From Actinopolyspora lacussalsi (GTDB lineage Bacteria > Actinomycetota > Actinomycetes > Mycobacteriales > Pseudonocardiaceae), in assembly GCA_030803735.1 (NCBI GenBank), contig JAURUC010000001.1:4464001-4528000 (forward strand): DNA of 64,000 nt, read 5' to 3'. The notes below the pieces were generated by a model. It was not told where the DNA came from and made no database searches. It was given only the letters and a program-made list of their open reading frames with translations. The position numbers and the translations under genes were made by a program. Positions within the stretch are counted from its first letter, which is position 1; each line of letters begins with the position of its first letter. This document shows positions 51,604 through 59,268 of the stretch, piece after piece.

Positions 51604-51758
51604 GTGGTGACCTGAACCCGGACCTTCTGACTCGTAACCATTTCCGTCCGGGCGCGGACGTGGCCGGGTCGCAGAGTAGTGAGTGGTCGTCCCAGTGGGC
51701 TCCGCCCGCGCCTGAGCTGCTGCGAGAGGTTCTGGACGGGTTGAGCAAGCTCACCTGA
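51570..51758 (+). CDS. 62-residue unknown protein
   Basis: ATG 51570 lies six bases after GAGGA. The protein, beginning MPEPRGYMLAMSGDLNPDLL and ending in an amphipathic APELLREVLDGLSKLT helix, is mildly acidic. It is probably co-transcribed with the zinc-ribbon gene and lies 73 bp before hisS. No family recognised. Confidence 0.5.
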   Translation: MPEPRGYMLAMSGDLNPDLLTRNHFRPGADVAGSQSSEWSSQWAPPAPELLREVLDGLSKLT

Positions 51759-51831
51759 CGCACCGTGCTGTCGGAGGCGACCGTTACGCTTAGTGCGATC
51801 CCGTAGTCATCGAGTCGCCCGAAGGATCACC

Positions 51832-53127
51832 GTGAGCGAGTACCTGTCCACCGAGCCCTACCGTGGAACCCGCGACTTCCTGCCCGACGAGATGTCGGTG
51901 CGCACTCAGGTGTTCCATCGGCTCTACGAGGTACTCGAACGTTACGGCTACCAGCGCTACGACGGTCCACAGTTGGAGCCGGTCGAGATTTACGAGTCCA
52001 AGTCCAGCCAGGAGATCGTCAATCAGCAGCTCTACACGCTGACCGATCACGGTGGGCGACGGCTCGCGCTGCGCCCGGAGATGACTCCTTCGGTGGCGCG
52101 CATGATCGCGGGCAACGCGGGGTCGCTGACCTTCCCGGTGCGCTGGTACAGCCACCCGAACTGTCACCGCTATGAGCGCCCCCAGCGCGGGCGCGTGCGT
52201 GAGCACTGGCAGATCAATGTCGACCTGTTCGGCTCGTCCTCCACGGCGGTGGAGGTGGAGTTTTTGGAACTGATTCACGACATGATGGCCAGCTTGGGCG
52301 CGAGCACCGACATGTGGCGGTTGAGGGTCAGCGACCGAGTGCTGTTGGACGCGCTGCTGACCCACATCGTCGGCGTTCCACACGACAAGGTGCGCGAGAC
52401 CGCGAACCTGCTGGACCGCTGGGAAAAGGTCAGCGCCGACACGCTGGCCGAAAGTGCCACCGAGATCGGCCTGTCGGAGGAACAGTTCGCCCGGCTGGCC
52501 GAGGTCGTCAAGGACGGTCGCGCCGCGATCGAGGAACTTCCCGTTGAGGTGCGCAACCAGTCCCGACTCATGCAGGTGCTCGACACGAGTGCGGCCGAGC
52601 TGATCGAGTTCGATCCGTTGATCGTGCGCGGGTTCGACTACTACACCTCCACGGTGTTCGAGGTGTTCGACACCGACCCGAGTAACCGCCGGTCGCTGTT
52701 CGGTGGTGGCCGCTACGACAACCTGGTGGGCCTGTTCAGCAACAAGGAGATCCCCGGCTTCGGGTTCGGGATGGGTGACGTCACGATCATCGACTTCCTC
52801 GACACCCACGGCCTGCTGCCGCGGCCGCGCACCGATGTGGATGTGGTGGTGATCCCCACAGAGGAACAGTTGTTCGATCCGGCGCGACGCGCTGCTCGGG
52901 TCCTGCGGGACGCGGGCCTGCGGGTCACCACGCCGCTGGATACGCGCAAGCTCGGCAAAGAGATCCAGCGCGCCGACAAGGCCGGTGCGCGAGCGGTGGT
53001 CATAGTCGGTCCGGACGACTGGGTATCCGAATTGGTCACCGTGCGGGATCTGGCCAGCGGGGAGCAGCATCAGACGACGTTGCACGCGCTGGATTCGTCC
53101 GTACGGGCGATCATTCCGTCCGAGTGA
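51832..53127 (+). CDS. hisS: Histidyl-tRNA synthetase (possibly a second copy)
   Basis: The 431-residue class II synthetase has motif 2 FPVRWYSHPNCHRYERPQRGRVREHWQINVD (two parts), the histidine-specific signatures VRGFDYYTSTVFEVF and GGGRYDNLV, motif 3 GFGFGMGDVTI, and a C-terminal anticodon-binding domain VDVVVIPTEEQLFDPARRAARVLRDAG. All catalytic residues appear intact. The N-terminus (STEPYRGTRDFLPDEM) and the SHPNCHRYERPQ loop differ from the form I associate with actinobacterial housekeeping HisRS, so this may be an additional enzyme. It sits in an accessory block beside an unknown gene, not in a translation operon. GTG 51832 follows AAGGA. Confidence 0.9.
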   Translation: MSEYLSTEPYRGTRDFLPDEMSVRTQVFHRLYEVLERYGYQRYDGPQLEPVEIYESKSSQEIVNQQLYTLTDHGGRRLALRPEMTPSVARMIAGNAGSLTFPVRWYSHPNCHRYERPQRGRVREHWQINVDLFGSSSTAVEVEFLELIHDMMASLGASTDMWRLRVSDRVLLDALLTHIVGVPHDKVRETANLLDRWEKVSADTLAESATEIGLSEEQFARLAEVVKDGRAAIEELPVEVRNQSRLMQVLDTSAAELIEFDPLIVRGFDYYTSTVFEVFDTDPSNRRSLFGGGRYDNLVGLFSNKEIPGFGFGMGDVTIIDFLDTHGLLPRPRTDVDVVVIPTEEQLFDPARRAARVLRDAGLRVTTPLDTRKLGKEIQRADKAGARAVVIVGPDDWVSELVTVRDLASGEQHQTTLHALDSSVRAIIPSE

Positions 53128-53173
53128 CACTCGTTTGTGAGCGTATGACCCACGGTCGGGAGTCCGGGCTGAA

Positions 53174-53234
53174 AAATAGGTTCCTATTTAAGCTGTTGCG
53201 GTATCAGGATTACCGAAAAGTGAAGATAGGTTCC
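53174..53234 (+). promoter_or_regulatory. Palindrome plus half-repeat overlapping the RBS of the hisS-linked gene
   Basis: AAATAGGTTCCTATTT (53174-53189) is a perfect palindrome with a TT centre. Its half-site ATAGGTTCC recurs at 53226-53234, where the AGG serves as the ribosome-binding site and the site ends one base before the ATG at 53236. The stretch is AT-rich against its surroundings. It looks like an operator pair controlling the unknown gene. Confidence 0.6.
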
Positions 53235-53235
53235 C

Positions 53236-53871
53236 ATGCCCCTGAGCGGTACCCAGTTCCTCAACGGCATCGCAGAGCACGGTATCCCCGCGACTTGGGA
53301 CGAGTTCGGCACGTACATGTCGCAGGACGGCGCGCTCGTGACTCATCTCGTCGCGGCGGTGCGGGAAGTCCACAACACCGGTAGCGATCAGGCGCGGGAC
53401 GCCACCCTGCGCCTGATCGATGAGAAGCGGGGCAACCTGGCCGCTGCCCGGAATCCGCTCGCCGACCGGATCGTGGCGTATCGCGAGTCCGGTCGGTGGG
53501 CGAAGCTGGACGCGGTGGTGCGATCGGTCGATGTGGATCAACTCATCGACAGCATGCGTGTTCACTTCGGCTTGCACTCGTTCCTCATCGCGCTGGAGTC
53601 GGTGCGCTTCAACTTCGAGTACGTGCGCCAGTACGGCTTCGAGGCGTTCTACCGGATGACCGATGAGTACCTGTTCGAGATCGAACGGCTCACCACCGAG
53701 GCCCGGACGGCGTTCGAGACCGAACCGATTGGCGAGAGTTTCCCGCCGTTCTGGCTCTACAAACTCGACATGGTGAGTACGGAGGTTCCGTCGCATTGCC
53801 ACATCTGCCAGAACCTGATCACCTTCGCCGAGCGCGCGCTGGATGATGATCGCGGCAGTTCTTTCGCGTAG
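53236..53871 (+). CDS. Unknown protein following hisS
   Basis: The 211-residue protein is mostly helical and acidic, with TWDEFGTYMSQDGALVTHLV, RGNLAAARNPLADRIVAYRE, a long helical segment around HSFLIALESVRFNFEYVRQYGFEAFYRM, and a C-terminal CHICQNLITFAERAL where the two Cys could bind metal with the nearby His pair. Base composition and codon use are normal. It is 108 bp downstream of hisS on the same strand but has its own operator-like repeats, so it may be separately regulated. I do not recognise the family. Confidence 0.7.
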   Translation: MPLSGTQFLNGIAEHGIPATWDEFGTYMSQDGALVTHLVAAVREVHNTGSDQARDATLRLIDEKRGNLAAARNPLADRIVAYRESGRWAKLDAVVRSVDVDQLIDSMRVHFGLHSFLIALESVRFNFEYVRQYGFEAFYRMTDEYLFEIERLTTEARTAFETEPIGESFPPFWLYKLDMVSTEVPSHCHICQNLITFAERALDDDRGSSFA

Positions 53872-54078
53872 AACGCGATGAACAGGGGTTCGTTCTTGCT
53901 GCGATCACACGGAACCCTTGACGTGGAGTAGTCGCTCTCCGGTCCGTTGTACAGGCCGGACCGGGATCCTCGTAGCGGATTCCTCGTCGCACTGCTCGCT
54001 GCCGGGTCGTACCGGGTTTCCCTGCGAAATCACCCGTCCGGGGTGTATCACCGCGTGCCGTTCGGCTCTCTTGTCGGT

Positions 54079-54948
54079 ATGAGCGAACGAACGGAACTAA
54101 TCCTGTCGCGAGACCGGTGCGATGCCGAGCTGCTCGCGGCCGTACGTGCTGCCGGGGCGTTGCCCCGGTGTCGGCTACGCGCCCGGTTCGGGCAGCGCCG
54201 ACTGAGCGCCGCGTTGTCCCGTGGAACGGTGGCCGCGCAGTGGCCGGGAGTGCTGGTGCCTGCCGAGTCGCTGCACCAGCCGCGCACCCGCGCCCTGGCC
54301 GCGCTGTTGTGGGGAGCGCCCGGGGCGGTGCTGTCGGGGCCGACAGCACTCGCGGTGCACGGCTGTGCTCCCGTTCCCACCACGACGTACCTCACCGTTG
54401 TCCACGACAGGCGGCCTCCGAGGGGAAGCGGACTCGTGGCCCGGCAGAGCCGGGTCCGCGAGTCCGAGGTGATGGAACTGGACGGGCTGCGCACCCAGGT
54501 GCTCGACGTCGCGCTGACCGAGGTGTTGTGCACGGCGGGCGACGCGACGTTCGCCTCGGCGTGCCTACGGTGGACGCTTTCGGCGATGACGCCCGCCGCG
54601 GCGCGCCAGCTCGTCGAGCTGGTACGGCGGCGCATCGCCATCAGGGCAGATCGGCGCGGCACGCGCCGTGCTCTGGCGCTGCTCGCGGCCTGTCGTCGGG
54701 TCGACGGCCGTGCCGATGACCGGATCGTCCCCGAGGGGGTCGCCGAAGGGACGGAGGGCTCAGCGAGCCGGGCCGGTGTTGCTGCAGGGCAGGGTGCGCA
54801 GTTTGGTCACGTAATCGTTCGGCGCTCCGGCCCGCTCGGCGGCCTCGGCGATCAGTCCCAGGTAACGCGCGGAGGGCAGACCGCCCTCGTAGGCGTCGAG
54901 CACGTACAGCCAGGCGAGTGTCGGACCGTCCAGGGTGTGGATCCGTAG
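54079..54948 (+). CDS. AbiEi-antitoxin-like N-terminal domain protein, probably 3'-truncated
   Basis: From ATG 54079 the first 200 residues look natural. There is a winged-helix start (LILSRDRCDAELLAAVRAAGALPRCRLRARFG) and then WPGVLVPAESLHQPRTRALAALLWGAPGAVLSGPTALAVHGC, the pattern of proteins with an AbiEi-type antitoxin domain followed by a nuclease-like part. After about residue 225 the frame merely reads antisense through the gamma-glutamylcyclotransferase gene, so the expected C-terminal domain is missing. The gene probably lost its end in a deletion and now overlaps its convergent neighbour by 189 bp. Confidence 0.5.
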   Translation: MSERTELILSRDRCDAELLAAVRAAGALPRCRLRARFGQRRLSAALSRGTVAAQWPGVLVPAESLHQPRTRALAALLWGAPGAVLSGPTALAVHGCAPVPTTTYLTVVHDRRPPRGSGLVARQSRVRESEVMELDGLRTQVLDVALTEVLCTAGDATFASACLRWTLSAMTPAAARQLVELVRRRIAIRADRRGTRRALALLAACRRVDGRADDRIVPEGVAEGTEGSASRAGVAAGQGAQFGHVIVRRSGPLGGLGDQSQVTRGGQTALVGVEHVQPGECRTVQGVDP

Positions 54949-55218
54949 CCGCAGTTTCTTGTGCAGTCCCAGGTCCGAGCCCTCCCAGCGGTCGAGTTCC
55001 TGCTCGTCCTCGGGGCTGACGTCGTAGAGCACGGTGAAAACCTGCGCCTCCGGCTCCTCGACGATCGTCGCGAGTGCCCCTTCCCAGCCCACGTCCTCAC
55101 CGCCGAAAGTGAGCCGCCAGTCCATCAACCAGCCTGTTCCCGTCAGCGGCGAGTGGGGAGCGCGTTGCAGCATCTGGGCCGGATCCATGTTGGATCCGTA
55201 AGCGGCGTATAGCGGCAC
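54760..55218 (-). CDS. Gamma-glutamylcyclotransferase-like protein
   Basis: The 152-residue protein begins MPLYAAYGSNMDPAQMLQRAP, the GGCT/AIG2 phosphate-like loop with YGSN, and has the acidic catalytic region YDVSPEDEQELDRWEG and WLYVLDAYEGGLPS. The fold releases 5-oxoproline from gamma-glutamyl compounds. It is divergent from lpdA and convergent toward the amidohydrolases, as for Rv3304 in mycobacteria to my recollection. Confidence 0.85.
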   Translation of the reverse strand: MPLYAAYGSNMDPAQMLQRAPHSPLTGTGWLMDWRLTFGGEDVGWEGALATIVEEPEAQVFTVLYDVSPEDEQELDRWEGSDLGLHKKLRLRIHTLDGPTLAWLYVLDAYEGGLPSARYLGLIAEAAERAGAPNDYVTKLRTLPCSNTGPAR

Positions 55219-55540
55219 GGCTCACAGGATAACCACGCCTCGATCCGTTGTCCCCTCCAGCTGACCGTGCTCGGTTCGCTACTTCGTGTGCTCGTGTGAC
55301 ACGCGGCTTCCGGCGGGTACCGGTGGGCCGCGCGAGCGGGGTGGCGGCGTACCGTTGGGCCGGCGGTTGCGAGCCCGGGACTAGGGGTGCGAAATGGTCT
55401 CTACCAATTCCGGGCGAGAGCGATTCCGTCTCGCACGGCCGCGAGCGCACCCGAGCGCCGTGGTCGCCGCGTGGTGCCGGACGGCGGTTCGGAGCGCGAG
55501 CAGCGCGGATCCGAGAACACGGTCCTGTGAGCGTGCCTAC

Positions 55541-55592
55541 TCGATGTCGGTCCTCCCGGAGCGAGAACCGGTGGGAGGTTCCGCCAAGCAAG
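55541..55592 (-). repeat. Half copy of the dispersed hairpin repeat (R5), reverse orientation
   Basis: The complement reads TTGCTTGGCGGAACCTCC, then GGTTCTCGCTCCGGGAGG and CCGACATCG, equal to the left half of R1 and almost identical to R4; the right half is missing. The 423-bp gap 55219-55641 around it carries the lpdA promoter and shows no other gene. Confidence 0.7.
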
Positions 55593-55641
55593 TACCCCGG
55601 CCAACCCGGGGTGGCAAAGTCCTATGAGGAGGTAGAGCGAA

Positions 55642-57045
55642 GTGTCCCGCATCGTAATCATGGGAGGCGGGCCCGCGGGCTACGAGGCCGCCCTCGTGGC
55701 CGCCCAGAACGGGGCTGACGTCACGCTGGTCGAGGCCGAGGGACTGGGCGGAGCCTGTGTGCTCTACGACTGCGTGCCGTCGAAGACCTTCATAGCCTCC
55801 GGGGGCGCTCGCTCTTCCATCCGTGATGTGCAGGAACTCGGCATTCGGGTCAAGGAAGGTGCCGCGGACGTGGACACGGCCGTGGTGCACGGCAGGGTCA
55901 AGGGGCTCGCGCTGGCGCAGTCGGCCGATATCCGTTCCCGGGTCCACCGGGAGGGTGTCCGGATCCTGGGTGGCCGTGCGCGGTTCGTCGACGAGACACA
56001 GGGACTGGCGCAGCACCGGATTCGGGTCGACCTCAGCGACGGCGGGCAGGAGGAGCTCGTCGCCGACTCCGTCCTGATCTCCACCGGCGCGACACCGCGC
56101 GTGCTGCCGGGAGCCCAACCCGACGGCGAACGCATCCTGACCTGGCGACAGCTCTACGACCTGCCCGAGCTCCCCGAACACCTCGCGGTGGTGGGTTCCG
56201 GCGTCACCGGCGTCGAGTTCGCATCCGCCTATGCCGAGATGGGCGTGAAGGTGACGCTGGTCTCCAGCCGTGACCGGGTGCTGCCGCACGAGGACGCAGA
56301 TGCCGCCGCTGTGCTGGAGGAGGTGTTCTCCGAGCGGGGAGCCAGCGTGGTCAAGCACGCCCGCGCCGATCGCATCGACCGCACCGAGTCCGGGGTGCTG
56401 ATCCACCTCAACGACGGGCGTCAGATCGAGGCCAGCCACGCGTTGATGACCGTGGGATCGGTGCCCAACACCGCCGACATCGGGCTGGACCGCATCGGTA
56501 TCGAACCGGACCGTGCGGGCTACATCCCGGTGGACCGGGTGTCCCGAACCAGTGCGACCGGCGTCTACGCGGCCGGGGACTGCACCGGCGTGCTGCTGTT
56601 GGCCTCGGTGGCCGCGATGCAGGGGCGGATCGCGATGTGGCACGCACTGGGCGAGGGGGTAACCCCGATCAAGCTCAAGACGGTGGCCGCCAACGTCTTC
56701 ACCCATCCCGAGATCGCGACCGTCGGGATCAGCCAGCAGGCGATCGAGTCCGGCGAGGTTCCCGCCCGAAGCGTCGTGCTGCCGCTCTCCGGTAACCCCC
56801 GCGCCAAGATGGAGGGGGTTCGCCGCGGCTTCCTCAAGGTCTTCTGCCGTCCGGCGACCGGTGTGGTCGTCGGTGGCGTGGTCGTGGCCCCCAACGCCAG
56901 TGAGCTGATCCTGCCGTTGGCGCTGTCGGTGCAGAACCAGGTCACAGTGGAGGACCTGGCCAACACCTTCTCGGTGTACCCGGCGCTTTCCGGGTCGTTG
57001 ACCGAGGCGGGGAGGCAACTCATGCGCCACGACGATCTGGATTAG
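55642..57045 (+). CDS. lpdA: NAD(P)H-quinone dehydrogenase, lipoamide-dehydrogenase-like flavoprotein
   Basis: The 467-residue protein has an FAD-binding start (IVIMGGGPAGYEAALVAAQNGADVTLVEAEGLGGACVLYDCVPSKT), a second dinucleotide fold (LAVVGSGVTGVEFASAYAEMG), and AAGDCTGVLLLASVAAMQGR. Both redox cysteines of C-x4-C are present. However, the C-terminal His-Glu pair of true lipoamide dehydrogenases is replaced (SVYPALSGSLTEA), which marks the LpdA quinone reductase group. It likely reduces quinones with NAD(P)H for redox defence. GGAGG precedes the GTG start. Confidence 0.9.
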   Translation: MSRIVIMGGGPAGYEAALVAAQNGADVTLVEAEGLGGACVLYDCVPSKTFIASGGARSSIRDVQELGIRVKEGAADVDTAVVHGRVKGLALAQSADIRSRVHREGVRILGGRARFVDETQGLAQHRIRVDLSDGGQEELVADSVLISTGATPRVLPGAQPDGERILTWRQLYDLPELPEHLAVVGSGVTGVEFASAYAEMGVKVTLVSSRDRVLPHEDADAAAVLEEVFSERGASVVKHARADRIDRTESGVLIHLNDGRQIEASHALMTVGSVPNTADIGLDRIGIEPDRAGYIPVDRVSRTSATGVYAAGDCTGVLLLASVAAMQGRIAMWHALGEGVTPIKLKTVAANVFTHPEIATVGISQQAIESGEVPARSVVLPLSGNPRAKMEGVRRGFLKVFCRPATGVVVGGVVVAPNASELILPLALSVQNQVTVEDLANTFSVYPALSGSLTEAGRQLMRHDDLD

Positions 57046-57074
57046 TGAGAGTCGGTGCCGCGCTCTCCGCGGCT

Positions 57075-57178
57075 GGTTGCGTGGCGGAACCTCACGAGCC
57101 GTCTCGCTGCGGGAGCCTCGACATCGGGTTTACTACACAATGTCGAGGCTGTCCTCGCGAGACGACCCGTGAGAACCC
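57075..57178 (+). repeat. Dispersed hairpin repeat, full copy R3
   Basis: It starts GGTTGCGTGGCGGAACCTCA 30 bp after the lpdA stop. The inner stem here is GAGCCTCGACA with TGTCGAGGCT and the middle stem GTCTCGC with GCGAGAC, both perfect but different in sequence from R1. The rest of 57046-57397 shows no gene. Confidence 0.8.
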
Positions 57179-57397
57179 GCGGCGGTGCGTGTTGCGTGCG
57201 GGGAGGGGCGTGGCGGTGCGAGCTGCTTGGGAAGTTCGTGGCAAGCGAGCTGCGTTGGTGACCGTTCGGCGCTGCGCGCCGAGACGAGGTCGTGGCATCG
57301 GGTTCGGGCCGGGAGCGCCGCTGTTGGCTCCCGGGGATCAGCGAGGCTTCCGCGTCTCGGTGTGCGGTGCGGGGGTGGGGTGCGGGACATTGGTGTC

Positions 57398-57805
57398 GTG
57401 ACTGAGCTTCCCGCGCTGATCTACGACGGTGACTGCGGGTTCTGCACCCGCAGCGTGCGCCTGGCCGACCGGCTTCCGGTTCGGGTCAGTTCCGTGCCCT
57501 GGCAGGAGGCGAATCTGGAGTGGCTGGGAGTGCCCGAACAGCGGGCGCGGAACGAGGTCGTGTTCGTCGACGAGTACCACCGACTCCACGGTGGGGCCGC
57601 CGCGGTGGCGACGTTGCTGCGGCACTGTCGGGGTCCGTGGCGGCTGGCCGGATCCGTGCTCGCCGCGCCGGTGATCCGCTCGGTGGCGGATGCGGTTTAC
57701 CGCCTCGTGGCGAACAACCGGCACCGACTACCGGGTGAGACTCCTGCCTGTCAGCTGCCGCCCGAGCGCCGTCCCGGCAAAGCCGAGCGAGACTCCGGCC
57801 GCTGA
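57398..57805 (+). CDS. DCC (DUF393) thiol-disulfide oxidoreductase-like protein
   Basis: The 135-residue protein has the defining YDGDCGFCTRSVRLADRL motif at residues 9-26, with the CxxC pair, then NEVVFVDEYHRLHGGAAAVATLLRHCRGPW and a C-terminal helix with VADAVYRLVANNRHRLPGE, all typical of the DCC family. The family is assumed to work in thiol redox exchange. GTG 57398 is chosen because upstream in-frame sequence is not protein-like. Single gene, followed by half repeat R4. Confidence 0.9.
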   Translation: MTELPALIYDGDCGFCTRSVRLADRLPVRVSSVPWQEANLEWLGVPEQRARNEVVFVDEYHRLHGGAAAVATLLRHCRGPWRLAGSVLAAPVIRSVADAVYRLVANNRHRLPGETPACQLPPERRPGKAERDSGR

Positions 57806-57833
57806 TCGAAGTTTTCCGGTCGGGTTGTCGGGT

Positions 57834-57890
57834 TGTTCGCTTGGCGGAACCTCCTGCCGGTTCTCGCTCCGGGAGGCCCGACATCGGATG
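57834..57890 (+). repeat. Half copy of the dispersed hairpin repeat (R4)
   Basis: CTTGGCGGAACCTCCTGCCG and CTCGCTCCGGGAGGCCCG are present with ACATCGG, then similarity ends: only the left half, matching R5. It lies about 30 bp after the DCC gene stop. The rest of the 306-bp gap (57806-58111) shows no gene. Confidence 0.7.
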
Positions 57891-58111
57891 GCGACAACCG
57901 GTCGATTGGGACTTACCGTGTAACGGTTCGACATCCACTCCGGAGCTCGCCGCGGCGCCCCGCATGGTTCCGTGCCTGGTCAGTACCGGTTCCGGCTCCG
58001 AAGGCCCCCGGCCGCGACCACCGAAAACCACGAGTCCGGTGTCACCCTTTCGTGGATAATCATTCGGGATTGTCGCTGCCGAGTGTCCCGCGGACAGGCG
58101 GGTAGGAGAGA

Positions 58112-59029
58112 GTGAAGGTGTTTCGGAGAAGACGTGGCGGCGCGGTCCCCGATCCGTGGGAGGACGATCGGCAGCCGGGCAACTCGCCGTTGGCGATCTT
58201 CGGTGTACTCGGTGTCGTGTTCCTGATCGTGCTGCTGGCCGTGGTGGCCGAGCCGGGCAAGCTGTTGGCCGGTGGGGGCGAGGACTCGGAGACCACCGAG
58301 GTTCCCGAGATGCGTGACGGCGTCCCGCAGCCCGGATTCGAACCCGTCGCGCTGTTGGAGGACAACCCGCTCAATTCGGAGAACGCCTCACTGGAGCCCG
58401 CCGACTGCCGCCTGCCGGAGCTCGCCGAGTCCGAGACCCGGATGCGGCCCTATTACGATGCTGCAGTGCGCTGCCTGAACACTCTCTGGCGCCCCGTTGT
58501 CGTCCGGGCCGACCTGAGCTGGGCACCACCCGAGGTGAGCCTGCGGTCCCGAACGAGCGACTGCAGTGAGACCGAGGGTACGAGCCGCCCCACCGCCTTC
58601 TACTGCGACGGCACCATCCACATGCCCCGCCAGTGGGTGCTCTCCGACATCGGCACCCGGGAGCCCGCCCACCTGATACTGCTGGCGCACGAGTACGGCC
58701 ACCACGTGCAGCAGCGTGCCGGGATCCTGCGCGCTTCCACCGTCCGTCAGGAGGGGGTCGAGGTACGAAGTCCGGAGTGGTTCCGGATCTCGCGTCGTCT
58801 CGAGCTGCAGGCCGACTGCTATTCCGGAATGTTCATGGCCGCCGCCTCCGAGGGCGGGGTGTTGCGGGAGCGCGTCGCGGAGCGGTTCGTCTCGGCAGCG
58901 GGAAGCACCCAGCTCGGCGACACCCACGGTTCACCGGGCAACCAGCGGGACTGGAAGCTGACGGGTTTTCGGGAACGCACCACCGCTGCCTGCGACACGT
59001 GGAACGTCTCCGCCGAGCGGGTGCGCTGA
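58112..59029 (+). CDS. Membrane-anchored neutral zinc metallopeptidase (YpfJ-like)
   Basis: The 305-residue protein has a basic head, one span LAIFGVLGVVFLIVLLAVVA (27-46), and an extracytoplasmic domain with AFYCDGTIHMPRQW and the zinc site LLAHEYGHHVQQRAG, followed by RLELQADCYSGMFMA, where the Glu completes the site, and DTHGSPGNQRDW. This is the putative neutral zinc metallopeptidase family. The biological substrate is unknown. Four Cys in the outer domain may form disulfides. Confidence 0.9.
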   Translation: MKVFRRRRGGAVPDPWEDDRQPGNSPLAIFGVLGVVFLIVLLAVVAEPGKLLAGGGEDSETTEVPEMRDGVPQPGFEPVALLEDNPLNSENASLEPADCRLPELAESETRMRPYYDAAVRCLNTLWRPVVVRADLSWAPPEVSLRSRTSDCSETEGTSRPTAFYCDGTIHMPRQWVLSDIGTREPAHLILLAHEYGHHVQQRAGILRASTVRQEGVEVRSPEWFRISRRLELQADCYSGMFMAAASEGGVLRERVAERFVSAAGSTQLGDTHGSPGNQRDWKLTGFRERTTAACDTWNVSAERVR

Positions 59030-59268
59030 CTCCGCCATCCCGTTCCCGCCGGTCTCGGCTGTCCGGCGTTCCTCCCGGTGTTCGGTTACGCTTTGTCCGT
59101 CCGTTCGCGCGGAGCGTGTGATCACCGCTCCGGCAGGAACGGAACCGGGGATTTCCGACTGGGAGAACTCCGGGCTGGGGAACTCCGGGCTGAAGGGCTC
59201 AGGACAGGAGGACTCAGAACGGGGGATTCCGGGCAGACACCACACGGCCCTCCGGACGGGGAGGATCG

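Noticed and set aside
51759..51831. Possible T-box leader before hisS
   Set aside because: The gap to the preceding ORF is only about 70 bp and lacks the conserved T-box sequence and specifier hairpin.
58330..58346. GATTCGAACCC-like tRNA T-loop
   Set aside because: It lies within the zinc metallopeptidase coding sequence and no cloverleaf can be formed around it.
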